This document shows, in pieces, positions 45,946 to 57,323 of a DNA stretch of 64,000 nucleotides. Every line of letters starts with the position of its first letter. The first letter of the stretch is position 1. The stretch lies in contig NC_050099.1 in the NCBI RefSeq assembly GCF_902167145.1, positions 62,266,942-62,330,941 of the forward strand. The letters run 5' to 3'. This DNA comes from Zea mays (lineage: Eukaryota > Streptophyta > Magnoliopsida > Poales > Poaceae). Under the pieces are notes generated by a model. The model was not told the origin of the DNA. It did no database searches and saw only the letters and a list, made by a program, of their open reading frames with translations. Made by a program: the position numbers and the translations under genes.

Positions 45946-48900
45946 GTTTATGCATCCGGTGGCTCAAGTTGGATAATTGATAGCGGGTGCACAAACCACA
46001 TGACTGGGGAGAAAAAGATGTTCTCCTCCTACGAGAAAAACCACGACCCCTAAAGAGCTATCACATTCGGGGATGGAAATCAAGGTTTGGTCAAAGGACT
46101 TGGTAAAATTGCTATATCTCCTGACCATTCTATTTCCAATGTTTTTCTTGTAGATTCTTTAGACTATAACTTGCTTTCAGTTTCTCAATTATGTAAAATG
46201 GGCTACAATTGTCTTTTTACGGATATAGGTGTTACTGTCTTTAGAAGAAGTGATGATTCAGTAGAATTTAAGGGAGTGTTAGAGGGTCAGCTATACTTAG
46301 TTGATTTTGATAGAGCTGAACTCGACACTTGCTTAATTGCTAAGACTAACATGGGTTGGCTCTGGCATCACCGACTGGCCCACATTGGAATGAAGAATCT
46401 TCATAAGCTTCTAAAGGGAGAGCACATTTTGGGACTAACAAATGTTCATTTTGAGAAAGACAGGGTTTGTAGCGCATGTCAAGCAAGAAAGCAAGTTGGT
46501 GTTCATCATCCACACAAGAACATCATGACGACCGACAGGCCGCTTGAGCTACTCCACATGGATCTATTCGGCCCTATCGCTTACATAAGCATCGGCGGGA
46601 GTAAGTACTGCCTAGTTATTGTGGATGATTATTCTTGCTTCACTTGGGTCTTCTTTTTGCAGGAAAAATCACAAACCCAAGAAACATTAAAGGGATTCTT
46701 GAGACGAGCTCAAAATGAGTTCGGATTGAGAATCAAAATGATTAGAAGCGACAATGGAACGGAGTTCAAGAACTCTCAAATTGAAGGCTTCCTTGAGGAC
46801 GAGGGCATCAAGCATGAGTTCTCTTCTCCCTACACGCCACAACAAAATGGTGTAGTGGAGAGGAAGAATAGAACTCTACTTGACATGGCGAGGACCATGC
46901 TTGATGAGTACAAGACTTCGGACCGGTTTTGGGCGGAAGCAATCAACACCGCTTGCTACGCCATCAACCGTCTCTACCTTCACCGAATCCTTAAGAAGAC
47001 ATCATATGAACTCCTAACTGGTAAAAAGCCCAATGTTTCATATTTTAGAGTCTTTGGTAGCAAATGCTTTATTCTTGTTAAAAGAGGTAGAAAATCTAAA
47101 TTTGCTCCTAAGGCTGTAGAAGGCTTTTTACTTGGTTATGATTCAAACACAAGGGCATATAGAGTCTTTAACAAGTTCACTAGACTAGTTGAAGTTTCTT
47201 ATGACATTGTGTTTGATGAGACTAACGGCTCTCAAGTAGAGCAAGTTGATCTTGATGAGCTAGATGATGAAGAGGCTCCATGCGTCGCACTAAGGAACAT
47301 GTCCATTTGGGATGTATGTCCTAAGGAATCCGAAGAGCCTACACATGCACAAGATCAATCATCATCTTCAAATCAAGCATCTCCATCAACCCAAGATGAG
47401 GATCAAGCTCAAGATGATGAGAATGAAGATCAAGAAGAGACACCTCAAGAGGAGGACAATGATCAAGGGGGAGATGCCAATAATCAAGACAAGGAAGATG
47501 ATGAGGGTCCAAGACCACCACACCCAAGAGTCCACCAAGCAATACAACGAGATCACCCCGTGAACACTATCCTTGGCGATATTCAAAAGGGGGTAACCAC
47601 TCGATCTCGTGTTGCTCGTTTTTGTGAACATTACTCCTTTGTGTCTTCTATTGAGCCATACAGGGTGGAAGACGCATTAAGGGATTCGGACTGGGTGTTG
47701 GCAATGCAAGAGGAACTCAACAACTTCACTAGGAATGAGGTATGACATTTAGTTCCACGTCCTAACCAAAATGTTGTAGGAACCAAGTGGGTCTTCCGCA
47801 ACAAGCAAGGTGAGCATGGTGTGGTGACAAGGAACAAAGCCCGACTTGTGGCCAAGGGATATTCACAAGTCGAAGGTTTGGATTTCGGTGAAACCTATGC
47901 ACCCGTAGCTAGGCTTGAGTCAATTCATATATTACTTGCCTATGCTACTTACCATGGCTTCAAGCTGTATCAAATGGACGTGAAGAGTGCCTTCCTCAAT
48001 GGACCTATCAAGGAAGAAGTCTATGTTGAGCAACCTCCCAGCTTTGAAGATAGTGAGTACCCTAACCATGTCTATAAACTCTCTAAGGCGCTTTATGGGC
48101 TCAAGCAAGCCCCAAGAGCATGGTATGAATGCCTAAGAGATTTTCTTATTGCTAATGACTTCAAAGTCGGAAAAGCCGATCCTACTCTCTTTACTAAAAC
48201 TATTGCAAATGATTTGTTTGTATGCCAAATTTATGTTGATGATATCATATTTGGGTCTACTAACAAATCTACTTGTGAAGAGTTTAGTAGGATAATGGTT
48301 CAAAAATTCGAGATGTCTATGATGGGGGAGTTGAAGTATTTCTTAGGATTTCAAGTCAAGCAACTCCAAGAGGGCACCTTCATCAGCCAAACGAAGTACA
48401 TTCAAGACATACTCACCAAGTTTGGGATGAAGGATGCCAAGCTCATCAAGACACCCATGGGAACCAATGGCCATCTCGACCTCGACACGAGAGGTAAATC
48501 CATAGATCAAAAGGTATACCGGTCGATGATAGGATCTCTACTCTATTTATGTGCATCTCGACCGGATATTATGCTTTCCGTATGCATGTGTGCAAGATTC
48601 CAAGCCGATCCTAAGAAAGTTCACCTTAGGGCCGTAAAACGAATCTTGAGATATTTAGTTCATACTCCTAAGTTTGGTCTTTGGTACCCCATGGGATCCA
48701 CTTTTGATTTAATAGGATATTCAGATGCTGATTGGGCAGGGTGTAAAATTGATAGAAAGAGCACATCAGGGACTTGTCAGTTCTTGGGAAGATCCCTGGT
48801 TGCTTGGGCTTCAAAGAAACAAAATTCTGTAGCTCTTTCTACCACCGAAGCCGAGTATATTGCCGCAGGCCATTGTTGCGCGCAATTGCTTTGGATGAGG

Positions 48901-49203
48901 CAAACCCTTAGGGACTATGGTTACAAATTAACCAAAGTTCCTCTCCTATGTGATAATGAGAGTGCAATCCGCATGGCGGATAATCCCGTTGAGCACAGCC
49001 GCACTAAGCACATAGCCATTCGGTATCACTTTTTGAGGGATCACCAACAACGGGGGGATATCGAGATTTCTTATGTTAGCACCAAAGAACAATTAGCCGA
49101 TATCTTTACCAAGCCATTAGATGAGAAAACTTTTACCAAACTTAGGCATGAGCTAAATATTCTTGATTCCTTTGATCATATCTCTTTCATTTGCTATGAC
49201 TAA
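45946..49203 (+). pseudogene. pol: pol of Opie-like element: protease, integrase, RT, RNase H; two stops
   Basis: One frame interrupted by TAA at 46051-46053 and TGA at 47743-47745. Protease: WIIDSGCTNHMTG with catalytic Asp at 45979-45981. GAG-pre-integrase: WLWHHRLAHIGMKNL and CSACQ. Integrase catalytic triad complete: Asp 46561-46563 (HMDLFGP), Asp 46750-46752 (RSDNGTEF), Glu 46858-46860 (VVERKNR). An acidic Gln/Asp/Glu linker (47340-47530) precedes [38 protein letters not shown] (48229-48258). RNase [27 protein letters not shown]. The C-terminus is HISFICYD then TAA. With only two stops, both at positions explainable by one transition, this is the best-preserved pol in the window. Confidence 0.9.
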
Positions 49204-49964
49204 TGCGTTTTTCAAGTGCATTTCATGCTAAGTCATATATTGAAAGGGAAATGGAGTTTTCGGTGAAGACAAGGCTTACACTCCACTCCGTCGAATTATT
49301 CATTCTTCGCCGTCATTCTGCATCGCTCTCCAAGTTGGTATAATCTTCACTCATATATTGTTTGCCAAAAGGGGAGAGAAAGTAAAAGGGCTTATATTTC
49401 ACTCACAAGTATCCGTTTTTGGTGATTCATGCCAAAGGGGGAGAAAGTATTAGCCCGAAGCAAAAGGACCGCACCACCACCAATTTCAAAAATGTAGTCT
49501 TTCAATTTGTATTAAAAGAAGTTTTTCAATTGGTATCTTATATTTGATATAATTTCAAAATTGGTATGATCCCTTTCCAAATTAATATCTAAAACCCTCT
49601 TGAACACTAAGAGGAGAATCTTATTGAGGGGGAGTTTTGTTTAGTCAAAGGAAAAGCATTTGAAACAGGGGGAGAAAATTTCAAATCTTGTAAATGCTTC
49701 TTTCTATCTTATTCATATACCTTTGACTATTTGGAAAAAGACTTTGAAAAAGGATTTCCAAAACATTTGCAAAAAATAAAACATGTGGTGCAAGCGTGGT
49801 CCAAAATGTTAAAATAAATAAAGCAATCCATGCATATCCTATGAATGTATAAATTGGTTTAATTCCAAGTAACCTTTGCACTTACCTTATGCAAACTAGT
49901 TCAATTCTGCACTTATATATTTGCTTTGGTTTGTGTTGGCATCAATCACCAAAAAGGGGGACAT
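49204..49964 (+). other. 3' non-coding region of Opie-like element with repeated purine tracts
   Basis: At least five purine-rich runs: AAAAGGGGAGAGAAAG (about 49368), AAAGGGGGAGAAAG (49434), GAGGGGGAG (49626), AGGGGGAGAAAA (49666) and AAAAAGGGGGACA just before the LTR. No ORF. Multiplied polypurine tracts are a documented Sirevirus feature. Confidence 0.75.
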
Positions 49965-51055
49965 TGAAAGGGAAATAGGGTCAAACCTTTTCCTAAATGA
50001 TTTTGGTGGTTGAATTGCCCAACACAAATAAATTGGACTAACTAGTTTGCTCTAGATTGTAAGTTCTACAGGTGCCAAAGGTTGTAAACAAACCAATAAA
50101 AAGTCCAAGAAAGGGTTCAAATAAAAAGAACAAAAGACAACCGAAGGCTGCCCTGGTCTGGCGCGCCGGACTGTCCAGTGCACCAGGGAGAATCACTCTG
50201 AACTGCTCAGCTTCGGGAATTCGAGGAGCCCCTCCGCTATAATTCACCGGACTGTCTGGTGTAGCACCGGACTGTCCGGTGTGCCAAGCGGAGCAACGGC
50301 TACTGCGCCAACGGTCGTATGCAAAAGCAACAGTGAACAGTGAACAGTGCGCGACTGTGCGCGCAGAGTTAGAGCAGGCGCTAGAAGGCGCACCGGACAG
50401 TGAACAGTGACTGTCCGGTGCGCCAGCCACGTCACCCAACCGTTAGGGTTCGACCGTTGGAGCTCTGACATGGTTGGGGCTATAAATAACCCCAACCACC
50501 AACACTTTAAGGCATCCATGTTATCAGCCAACACATTAAATACAAGAGCTAGTGCATTCAATACAAGACACAAATAGAGTGAATCAAAATTTCTCCAAGT
50601 CCCAATTCCACTCAAAGCAATTAGTGACTAGAAGAGATAATTTTGTTGTGTTCTTTTGAGCTCTTGCGCTTGGATCACTTTTCTTCTTCCTCTATTCTTG
50701 TTCCCAAGTTCTTTGTAATCAAAGCAAGAGACACCAATTGTGTGGTGGTCCTTGTGGGGACTTAGTGTCCCAATTGATTGAGAAGAGAAGCTCACTCGGT
50801 CTAGGTGACCGTTTGAGAGAGGGAAAGGGTTGAAAGAGACCCGGTCTTTGTGACCACCTCAACGGGGAGTAGGTTTGCAAGAAACGAACCTCGGTAAAAC
50901 AAATCACCGTGTCACACTCTTCATTTGCTTGTGATTTGTTTTTGCCCTCTCTTTCGGACTCGATTATATTTCTAACGCTAACCCCGGCTTGTAGTTGTGC
51001 TTAAACTTTATAAATTTCAGATTTGCTTATTCACCCCCCCTCTAGGCGACTTTCA
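49965..51055 (+). repeat. 3' LTR of Opie-like element
   Basis: 1091 bp, TGAAAGGGAAATAGGG to GGCGACTTTCA. Palindromic modules CACCGGACTGTCTGGTG and CACCGGACTGTCCGGTG at 50247-50281. Followed by CTAGT, the target duplication partner of CTAAT at 42038. Confidence 0.9.
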
Positions 51056-51197
51056 CTAGTCATCCCAATGTAGACATAAAACAACAGATCAAAGCCCTAC
51101 CCAAGATCCTTTAGTTTATGACTAGCTACTAGCCTATCTATTTTCCTACTAAATAATTTCCCTTGCAAAACTATCTTACCATATATTTCTAACCCAG

Positions 51198-52467
51198 ATG
51201 GTCAATACCAGAAAGGGAGGCGGTATCGATCTGCCTGCTAACCACCATAGCAAGAGGACTGCTAACCAACCACAACCAGAGATGAACCCTCCACCGGCTA
51301 GAACAGATCTAGTTGCCGTCGCTTAGATGCAGCTGTTGCAGCAAATGGCAAACACCATGACAGAGATGCAAGCGCAAATGTGACAAGAACGTTAGGAGAT
51401 TCATCAAGAACGATAGGAAATACGACAGGAAATGAGGCAAGAACGTCAAGAAATGCGCCAAGTATGGCAGGAACAACAACTACTACCACCTCCACCACGA
51501 CCAGCTCCGCCCAGGGATAAGCACCGGGAGTTTATGAGTCACAAGCCACCTACATTATCTAACTCCTCGGATCCACTACAAGCTTGATGACTGGTTAAAA
51601 GCCATGGACAAGATGCTCAACATAGCTAAGTGCTCCGACAGGGAGAAAGTACTCTATGCATCGGGTCACCTTACTGGCCCTGCTGCTGATTGGTGGGATG
51701 CATGTTGCGCTCTTCATGCTGCTGTCAACACCATTACCTCGGTAGAATTCTCCACTCAATTCAGGAATTACCATATTCCTACTGGTCTTATGAAGATTAA
51801 AAAGAAAGAGTTCCTATCCCTCAAACAAGGAGGGATGTCAGTAAGCGAATACTGGGACAAATTTATCCAGCTATCTCGATATGCTCCTGGTGAAGTTGAT
51901 GACGATGAGAAGAAGCAGGAGCTCTTTCTGGAAGGTTTGATCGGGACGATACAATACCAGCTGATATCACACACATTCCCATCATTCCAGAGACTACTGG
52001 ACAAAGCTATTGCTCTGGAAAACAAGAGGTTTGAGTTTCAAGAAAAGAGAAGGACTACTAACCAGGGACAGGCTGGAAGTAGTTCCCGTCCCCGATATAC
52101 TACTACTCAAAGTACACCTGCTCGTGGCAGTTCTGGGCAACAAACTCAACAGATACAAATTGCTCCTCCTCAAGCAAGCACCCTAGCAGGACCTATTGCT
52201 CCTAATACATCCACAAATAGGTCTTGTTTGAAATGTGGACAAGCTGGACACTATGTCAACTACTGTCCCAATAGGGCTACGTATACCACTCCAGCTCCAA
52301 TGAAGCAAGGTCAAGCCTCGGCAAGTAAGAGTCATCCCTTATCCATCAACCGGGGGCAGCTCAACCATGTGGGAGTAGAAGCTGAACCTGGTGAACCTAA
52401 AAACCAAGAGGAGATGCCGGTTGAAGGTGAAGAAGCCAGTGAACAAGTCAACGAGCAGCAAGACTAG
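51198..52467 (+). pseudogene. gag: gag of the Tekay/Del-like gag-only element
   Basis: ATG at 51198 (MVNTRKGGG). A Gln/Glu/Arg-rich N-terminal coil carries stops at about 51324, 51381 and 51408. An extra base near 51580 shifts the frame to DWLKAMDKMLNIAKC. Capsid: YASGHLTGPAADWWDACC, EFSTQFRNYHIPTGLMKIKK, SLKQGGMSVSEYWDKFIQLS (Retrotrans_gag). Zinc knuckle CLKCGQAGHYVNYC at about 52226-52267 (CX2CX4HX4C). Stop TAG at 52465-52467. No protease or RT follows before the LTR. Confidence 0.85.
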
Positions 52468-52736
52468 AGCATATACATACATATACATAAATATGGATAT
52501 ATATTTAAAGTACTATTTAAAGTACTATTTGTAAGACCTAAATAATACCTTAGGTAGTAGCTAGTATTTTACTATTTTAGGAGTAATAATAAGGTCTATT
52601 TGAACCTATGTGTTGAATAACAAGTTATGCATCATACCGAAATTTTTGATTGTGCATATGTTTTGAGACAAGCTTGGGTTACATCTTTGTTCCTACTAAT
52701 CTCAAGGACAAGATTTCTTTTAAGGCGGGTAGGATT

Positions 52737-55389
52737 TGTAAAGCCCAAAATTGGTAAAAAAATAAAATAAAGAAATAAATATATTTTTGATAGTGTTTCT
52801 AGAATTTTTGAAACCTTTGGGAATTTATTGGGACCCTTTTATATATAATCAATCATTGGTATTAAATAATTAAGTAACCAATAAATAAATAAAGAAGGGT
52901 ACATCTCTTGTTGATGATGTGGTTATGATGAATTTTATTGAAAACATGAATTTGATATTAATATATAAATGAAAATATAAAAGAGAAAATAAGAAAAGAA
53001 AGTGTAATAGTAATTTGTTACTTCTAAAAAAATTGGAAAATGGAGGGAAAATAAATGATAATATTAAAAACAGTAGAATCTATATCCACATTAGGATTTT
53101 TTGAGAATGGAATCTAAAATCCAAAACATAATGTTGAAACAAGTTTGAAATTGAAATAGGAATTGGAAAATTTGAAAGAAATTAAAATAGAAGAAAAAAA
53201 GAACAAACTTGTGTCTGGGCCTAACCACCGCAGAACACCAAGGTGAGTGGGTTAAACAAATAAAGTTAGGTTTTTGCAAATACCTTTAGAAAATAAAATG
53301 AGGAACCAAAAGTAGAAAACAGTGAGCAACCTTATTTTTTCCTAAACACCTAAACTATGTGCTATGTGGGAAAAATAAGTAGAACATGCCCCACCCCTAC
53401 CCCATGAAAAAGTTTATAAAACTTTAAGAAATCATACAACCCATCCCCTATGAGTAAAAATGATCAACTTTGGGAATGATTGCTCTTGTGCTAAGAAGAA
53501 ACTAGAAAAATTGGAAATCTGTTGTTTGACATTTTTCAAAAGGAATGTTAGTATAAGCACCCACTAAGCCCCCAAACTTTAGAAAATCACCATTAAATAA
53601 CCATTAGGTTTCCTTGTATGCCATTTGGCACAGAAGCATAATATTACCCGTAAACATTAGCAAAAATAAGCTTTAGAGCAGAAGTCACTTCTACACATGG
53701 GTTGTAATTCAAAGTGCCATTTATGCCCTAAAACTTGTCATTTTTGTATAAGATAGCCCCATTATGCTCTACCTCCTAAACTATTAGGTAAGTTTAATTA
53801 AGTCAGTAAGAAGTCACTGGATTTTTTGTAGAATTTTTAGAACATCTAGAACAGAAACGTAGTTCAACCTACCCCCATAAAAGCCTTTAAAAACAAAGGA
53901 TGAATGTAGCTTTTAATTTCTAGCTTGCACAATGGACATATATGTTGCATACATTCTCATGCAATTGCATTCATTAGATTTCAATCTCGCGGACGGAGAG
54001 TATGTTTTGATCCAAGAGCAGGAGGCACAACAAGAAGACGCCCGGGAACCAGCTCCCGAGCCCGTCGCCGAAGAACTTTCCGCCGCACCCGCATTTGAAG
54101 GCAAGCCTCGGTTTTATGCATAACCATTTATATATGCTATCTTACTACACTTATGTTTGTAGGTTTGTACTGTGCACTTAACTTTAGGAGTTGTTTGAAA
54201 CCCTAGTTGCATGAACTCATGTTTTTCCTTTGAGATGGATACTAATATGCTAGGTCGAGTAGCTGCTATGCTAATTCAGGATCTCGGTAGAAGTCGAGTG
54301 ATTTTTCTAGCACTCGAGCGAGGTCAAGAATTGATTGTGTCCACTTGATACTGGAACTATGATGGTCGGTGGACAAGGATCCATGGGGATGCCTTGTCTA
54401 CGAGATGAAACTGGAATAAGGATTAATGTGTGGTACCGTGTGTCAAGCGTTTGAATGTACTAAGCACATGTCGGGAAATATGGTAACCGATAAGCCTAGT
54501 ACCTGATTGAACCTGCCTGCAGAATTCCCCCCTCATTGGATCTGAGACGGAGTCTCCCATGCTAGCTATGGTGGGTACAAGTGCGGCCACTGCACGGCAG
54601 CGACCAGGGTTAGTGGAGCATTGTATGCCAAGGCCACGAGCCCTGATCTGTTGCCAGGAAATCGATGTGGACGGCTGATGTGTGTGGGGACGGTTGTGCC
54701 CTTACATGTCATGTGTTTAGGTTTACCTTGCAAGGTTAAAACTCGATTCGAATCGTCTGCTTCTTGCAGCTAATGAGACTGCTTGATACGTGCTGCTACA
54801 TCGAGTAATAATTGAAATGAGGCCTCATGATATAAAGTGTTTCTTGCACTAAATGCTTGTTACCATGTATATGTATAAGGAATCAAACTTAGCTTAAGGG
54901 ATATTATAGAACTTGAAAAGCTAAAACTTGTTTTACACTTAGCTAGTGCTTTTGGCAAACCAAACCGCTCAGCCAAACAACCTCATGGTCTAGAGGTAGA
55001 GGAGTAGACTCCTCACACCGGGTAAGTCTAGCTGCGTATTAGTATACTCAGCCTTGCTTGTGGCATCATTTTTATAGGTTCACTATAAGACATAGTTGAT
55101 GGTGTGACATGGCCAGCCACGCTGCCACCAGGATGGACGGTTGAGTGGGATGCCACCTCGGCATGAGAGGACCAAGAGGAGTAGTGGGCCAGGCCTTGCC
55201 CTATTCCTCGTTACCGACGTTATCTATCATTCGCTGCAACATTAAGAACACTGTTATCTTTTATCAAACTTCATTTTATGTAATAACTTAAGTACTTTAA
55301 ATTGTGCTTTCATGTTTATTGCATTCTCTTCGAGTCTCACCATAGTGTGAGCTAATGGTACTCGATCCTTGGTAAGTGGTTCTGCCACA
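52737..55389 (+). repeat. 3' LTR of the gag-only element, chimeric
   Basis: 52737-53216 matches 38322-38800 closely; from GGCCTAACCACCGCAG onward the sequence is different. 53217-55389 has the character of another Tekay/Xilon-type LTR (Gln/Glu/Pro-coding-like stretch at 54000-54100, ACTGGAACTATGATGGTCGG, TAGTATACTCAGCCTTGC). No gene is supported inside. Confidence 0.55.
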
Positions 55390-55881
55390 CACTAGACCTC
55401 AACATAGGAGGTAAGTCCATAGATCAAAAGGTCTACCGGTCTATGATAGGATCCCTGCTTTATCTTTTCACTTCTAGCCCGAACATTATCTTATCAGTAT
55501 GCATGTGTGAAAGGTTCCAATTAACCCTGAGGAATGTCACCTTAGGGCTGTGAAGAGAATCTTGAGATACTTAGTTCACACCCCTCACTTTGGGCTCTAG
55601 TATCCTAAGGGTTCTTGCTTTGACTTGATTGGTTACTCAGACGCCGATTATGCCGGATGCAAGGTAGATAGGAAGAGCACATCCTGGACTTGCCAATTCT
55701 TGGGTAGGTCCCTTGTGGCTTGGAGCTCTAAAAGCCAAATTTGTTGCTCTATCCACTGCCGAGGCTCAGTATATTGTAGCAGGCCATTGTTGTGTGCAAT
55801 TTCTTTGGATGAGGCAGACACTCAGTGACTTTGGCTACAATCTGAGCAAAGTTCCACCCCTATGTGATAACGAGAGTGCTA
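55390..55881 (+). pseudogene. pol: copia pol fragment (RT end/RNase H), Opie-related
   Basis: Aligns base for base in layout with 48477-48967 of the Opie-like element (GACCTC...[38 protein letters not shown]) but with many substitutions, a frameshift near 55720 and a stop at 55600. It is much older or more diverged than the full copy. No LTR is attached. Confidence 0.75.
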
Positions 55882-56128
55882 ACCATTGCTCAGGTAAAGA
55901 AGCTGAAGGAGTAGATCTCTAGAAGTTCCAATATGTCGAAGAGTTTGAGGATTAGGCCAGTAATCTCCAACAACCAGATGCATGATGGTTTAGTTATCTT
56001 AGCTTACGGTTCCACATAACTTTGTTGAACTATTTAATGTTTAAGACAATGGTCTCTAATAATGTTTAGTACCCTTTATTATTCGGACATTATGCAATGG
56101 TATTACATTTATATAATCATTATGTACT
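55882..56128 (+). other. 3' internal part of the outer element
   Basis: Contains GAAGC at 55899-55903, the same five bases that precede the gag-only element at 38317-38321, then a short decayed frame (KFQYVEEFED) and A/T-rich sequence to the LTR start. Confidence 0.4.
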
Positions 56129-56399
56129 GTTGGGGCCTTTTGTGTCAAATGTCCTCATTTAACCATCAATTTGGTGTAAACAAGTGTGTTATAGGTACAC
56201 TACTATCGAGAATGAAGCTAGAATGAGAACAAAGTACTATCAAGAAAAGCAGAAGAAGCTTCGTCCGCTATACGAGAGCAGCGAAGATGCAGTCCGAAGC
56301 TGACAGTCTCGAATGAAAATATCCTCGAATGCAAAATAACAAGGAAGAAGTCTAAGGCTTGTATACTTCATGGGAAGGAGAAAATACAACAATGCCCTT
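56129..56399 (+). repeat. 3' LTR of the outer element, interrupted
   Basis: Begins TGTTGGGGCCTTTTGTGTC and runs 271 bases (CTTCG-rich U3) to the insertion of the Zeon-like element; one copy of CCCTT is at 56395-56399. Only the U3 part is present. Continuation after 63936 is very short or replaced. Confidence 0.55.
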
Positions 56400-57067
56400 T
56401 GTTGGGGGTCTTCGTCTTTCGAAGGTCCTCAAAAACATGATTTAACAATGTTTCTGGAGTATAATACATGAGCAGGTACCTTCGGACTCGGATCAGAACC
56501 ACAATGTGAAGAAGTACAAAGAATGCGAAGGTTGGCGCAGAGCCGAAGCTATGCGCAGGGGAGCTTCGGCATGATAGCAGAAAGTGGAACCGACTTAAAA
56601 GGGAAAAGGCTATTTAGACCTTGATGGATTACTATAAGTCATTAGCAAATGTAAAGGGCATGAGTGTAATTTTACATGGGCTGCGTCCGTGCCTATAAAT
56701 AGATGAACAGTGCTCCCGTACTGTTCGCGCTGACTTGGCATTTGCTTTTGCGTCACGCTTGTACCCTTACATTCTTTCGAGCCGAAGGTACATTTGTAAC
56801 TTGATATCATTTCTATTTTTCCATAATAATAAAATAGAAATGAGTTGATAATAATACATAATTGTTCATGTTATCTTTTATATTTCATATGATTCTCTTT
56901 TCATTATTATATGTTGCATTGATGAAGGTATGTCCTTCATAACCTTCGTCCGAAGATCATTATATCCTAAGGGAAATAATGCCTCGAAGGACGAAGGGCT
57001 TTAACGTTTAACATTTTTTGTGTTGCCTTGTTCTTAACTCATAGTATTTGAGAACAAGTCCCCAACA
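56400..57067 (+). repeat. 5' LTR of complete Zeon-like element
   Basis: TGTTGGGGG to CCCCAACA, 668 bp, TATAAATA at 56694-56701 and the start-site stem in imperfect form (GAACAGT...ACTGTTC, 56705-56726). The adjacent primer site is TTGCCGCCCACCCTGGGG, with TGC where TGG is expected. Confidence 0.93.
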
Positions 57068-57323
57068 TTGCCGCCCACCCTGGGGGAATCCTTTTCGACC
57101 ACCTTCGGCAAGCACTGACCTTCGTCATGCCACTGAAGAAAGTTTCAGCGATAGGGGCTGCCGCTCTGCAGCCGCTGGACCCAAACCAGAGACCCTTTCT
57201 CTTCGAGAGGCCCGAAGCCAGAAGAGGAAGGCCACTAGTCCAACACCCCAGGAGGACGAGTTGGACCAAGAAATCAGAAACACGGAGACGCTTCATCAAT
57301 AAGTACAAAGGAAGAAGGAGAAG

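Larger units (their letters stand above)
42043..51055 (+). mobile_element. Opie/Ji-like Sirevirus (Ty1/copia), full length, decayed
   Basis: 9.0 kb. LTRs 42043-43251 and 49965-51055 with the maize Opie-type start (GAAAGGGAAATAGGG in the 3' copy). Target duplication CTAAT (42038-42042) against CTAGT (51056-51060), one transition apart. Order: PBS, gag, protease, integrase, RT, RNase H, long 3' non-coding region with several purine tracts, LTR. Palindromes CACCGGACTGTCCGGTG in the LTRs and repeated purine tracts are Sirevirus marks. No env-like ORF. The family name is recalled. Confidence 0.9.
38322..55389 (+). mobile_element. gag-only Tekay/Del-like gypsy element, interrupted by Opie-like insertion; right end uncertain
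   Basis: LTR 38322-41542 (TGTAAAGCCC...GTGTGACA, 3.2 kb), PBS TGGTATCAGAGG at 41547 (initiator Met tRNA type), internal 41543-42042 and 51061-52736, purine-rich TTTAAGGCGGGTAGG, and 3' LTR from 52737. Internal coding is gag only (about 2.2 kb when the Opie-like insert is removed), so it is non-autonomous. GAAGC precedes the left LTR. The right LTR agrees with the left one for only about 480 bases. Confidence 0.65.
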
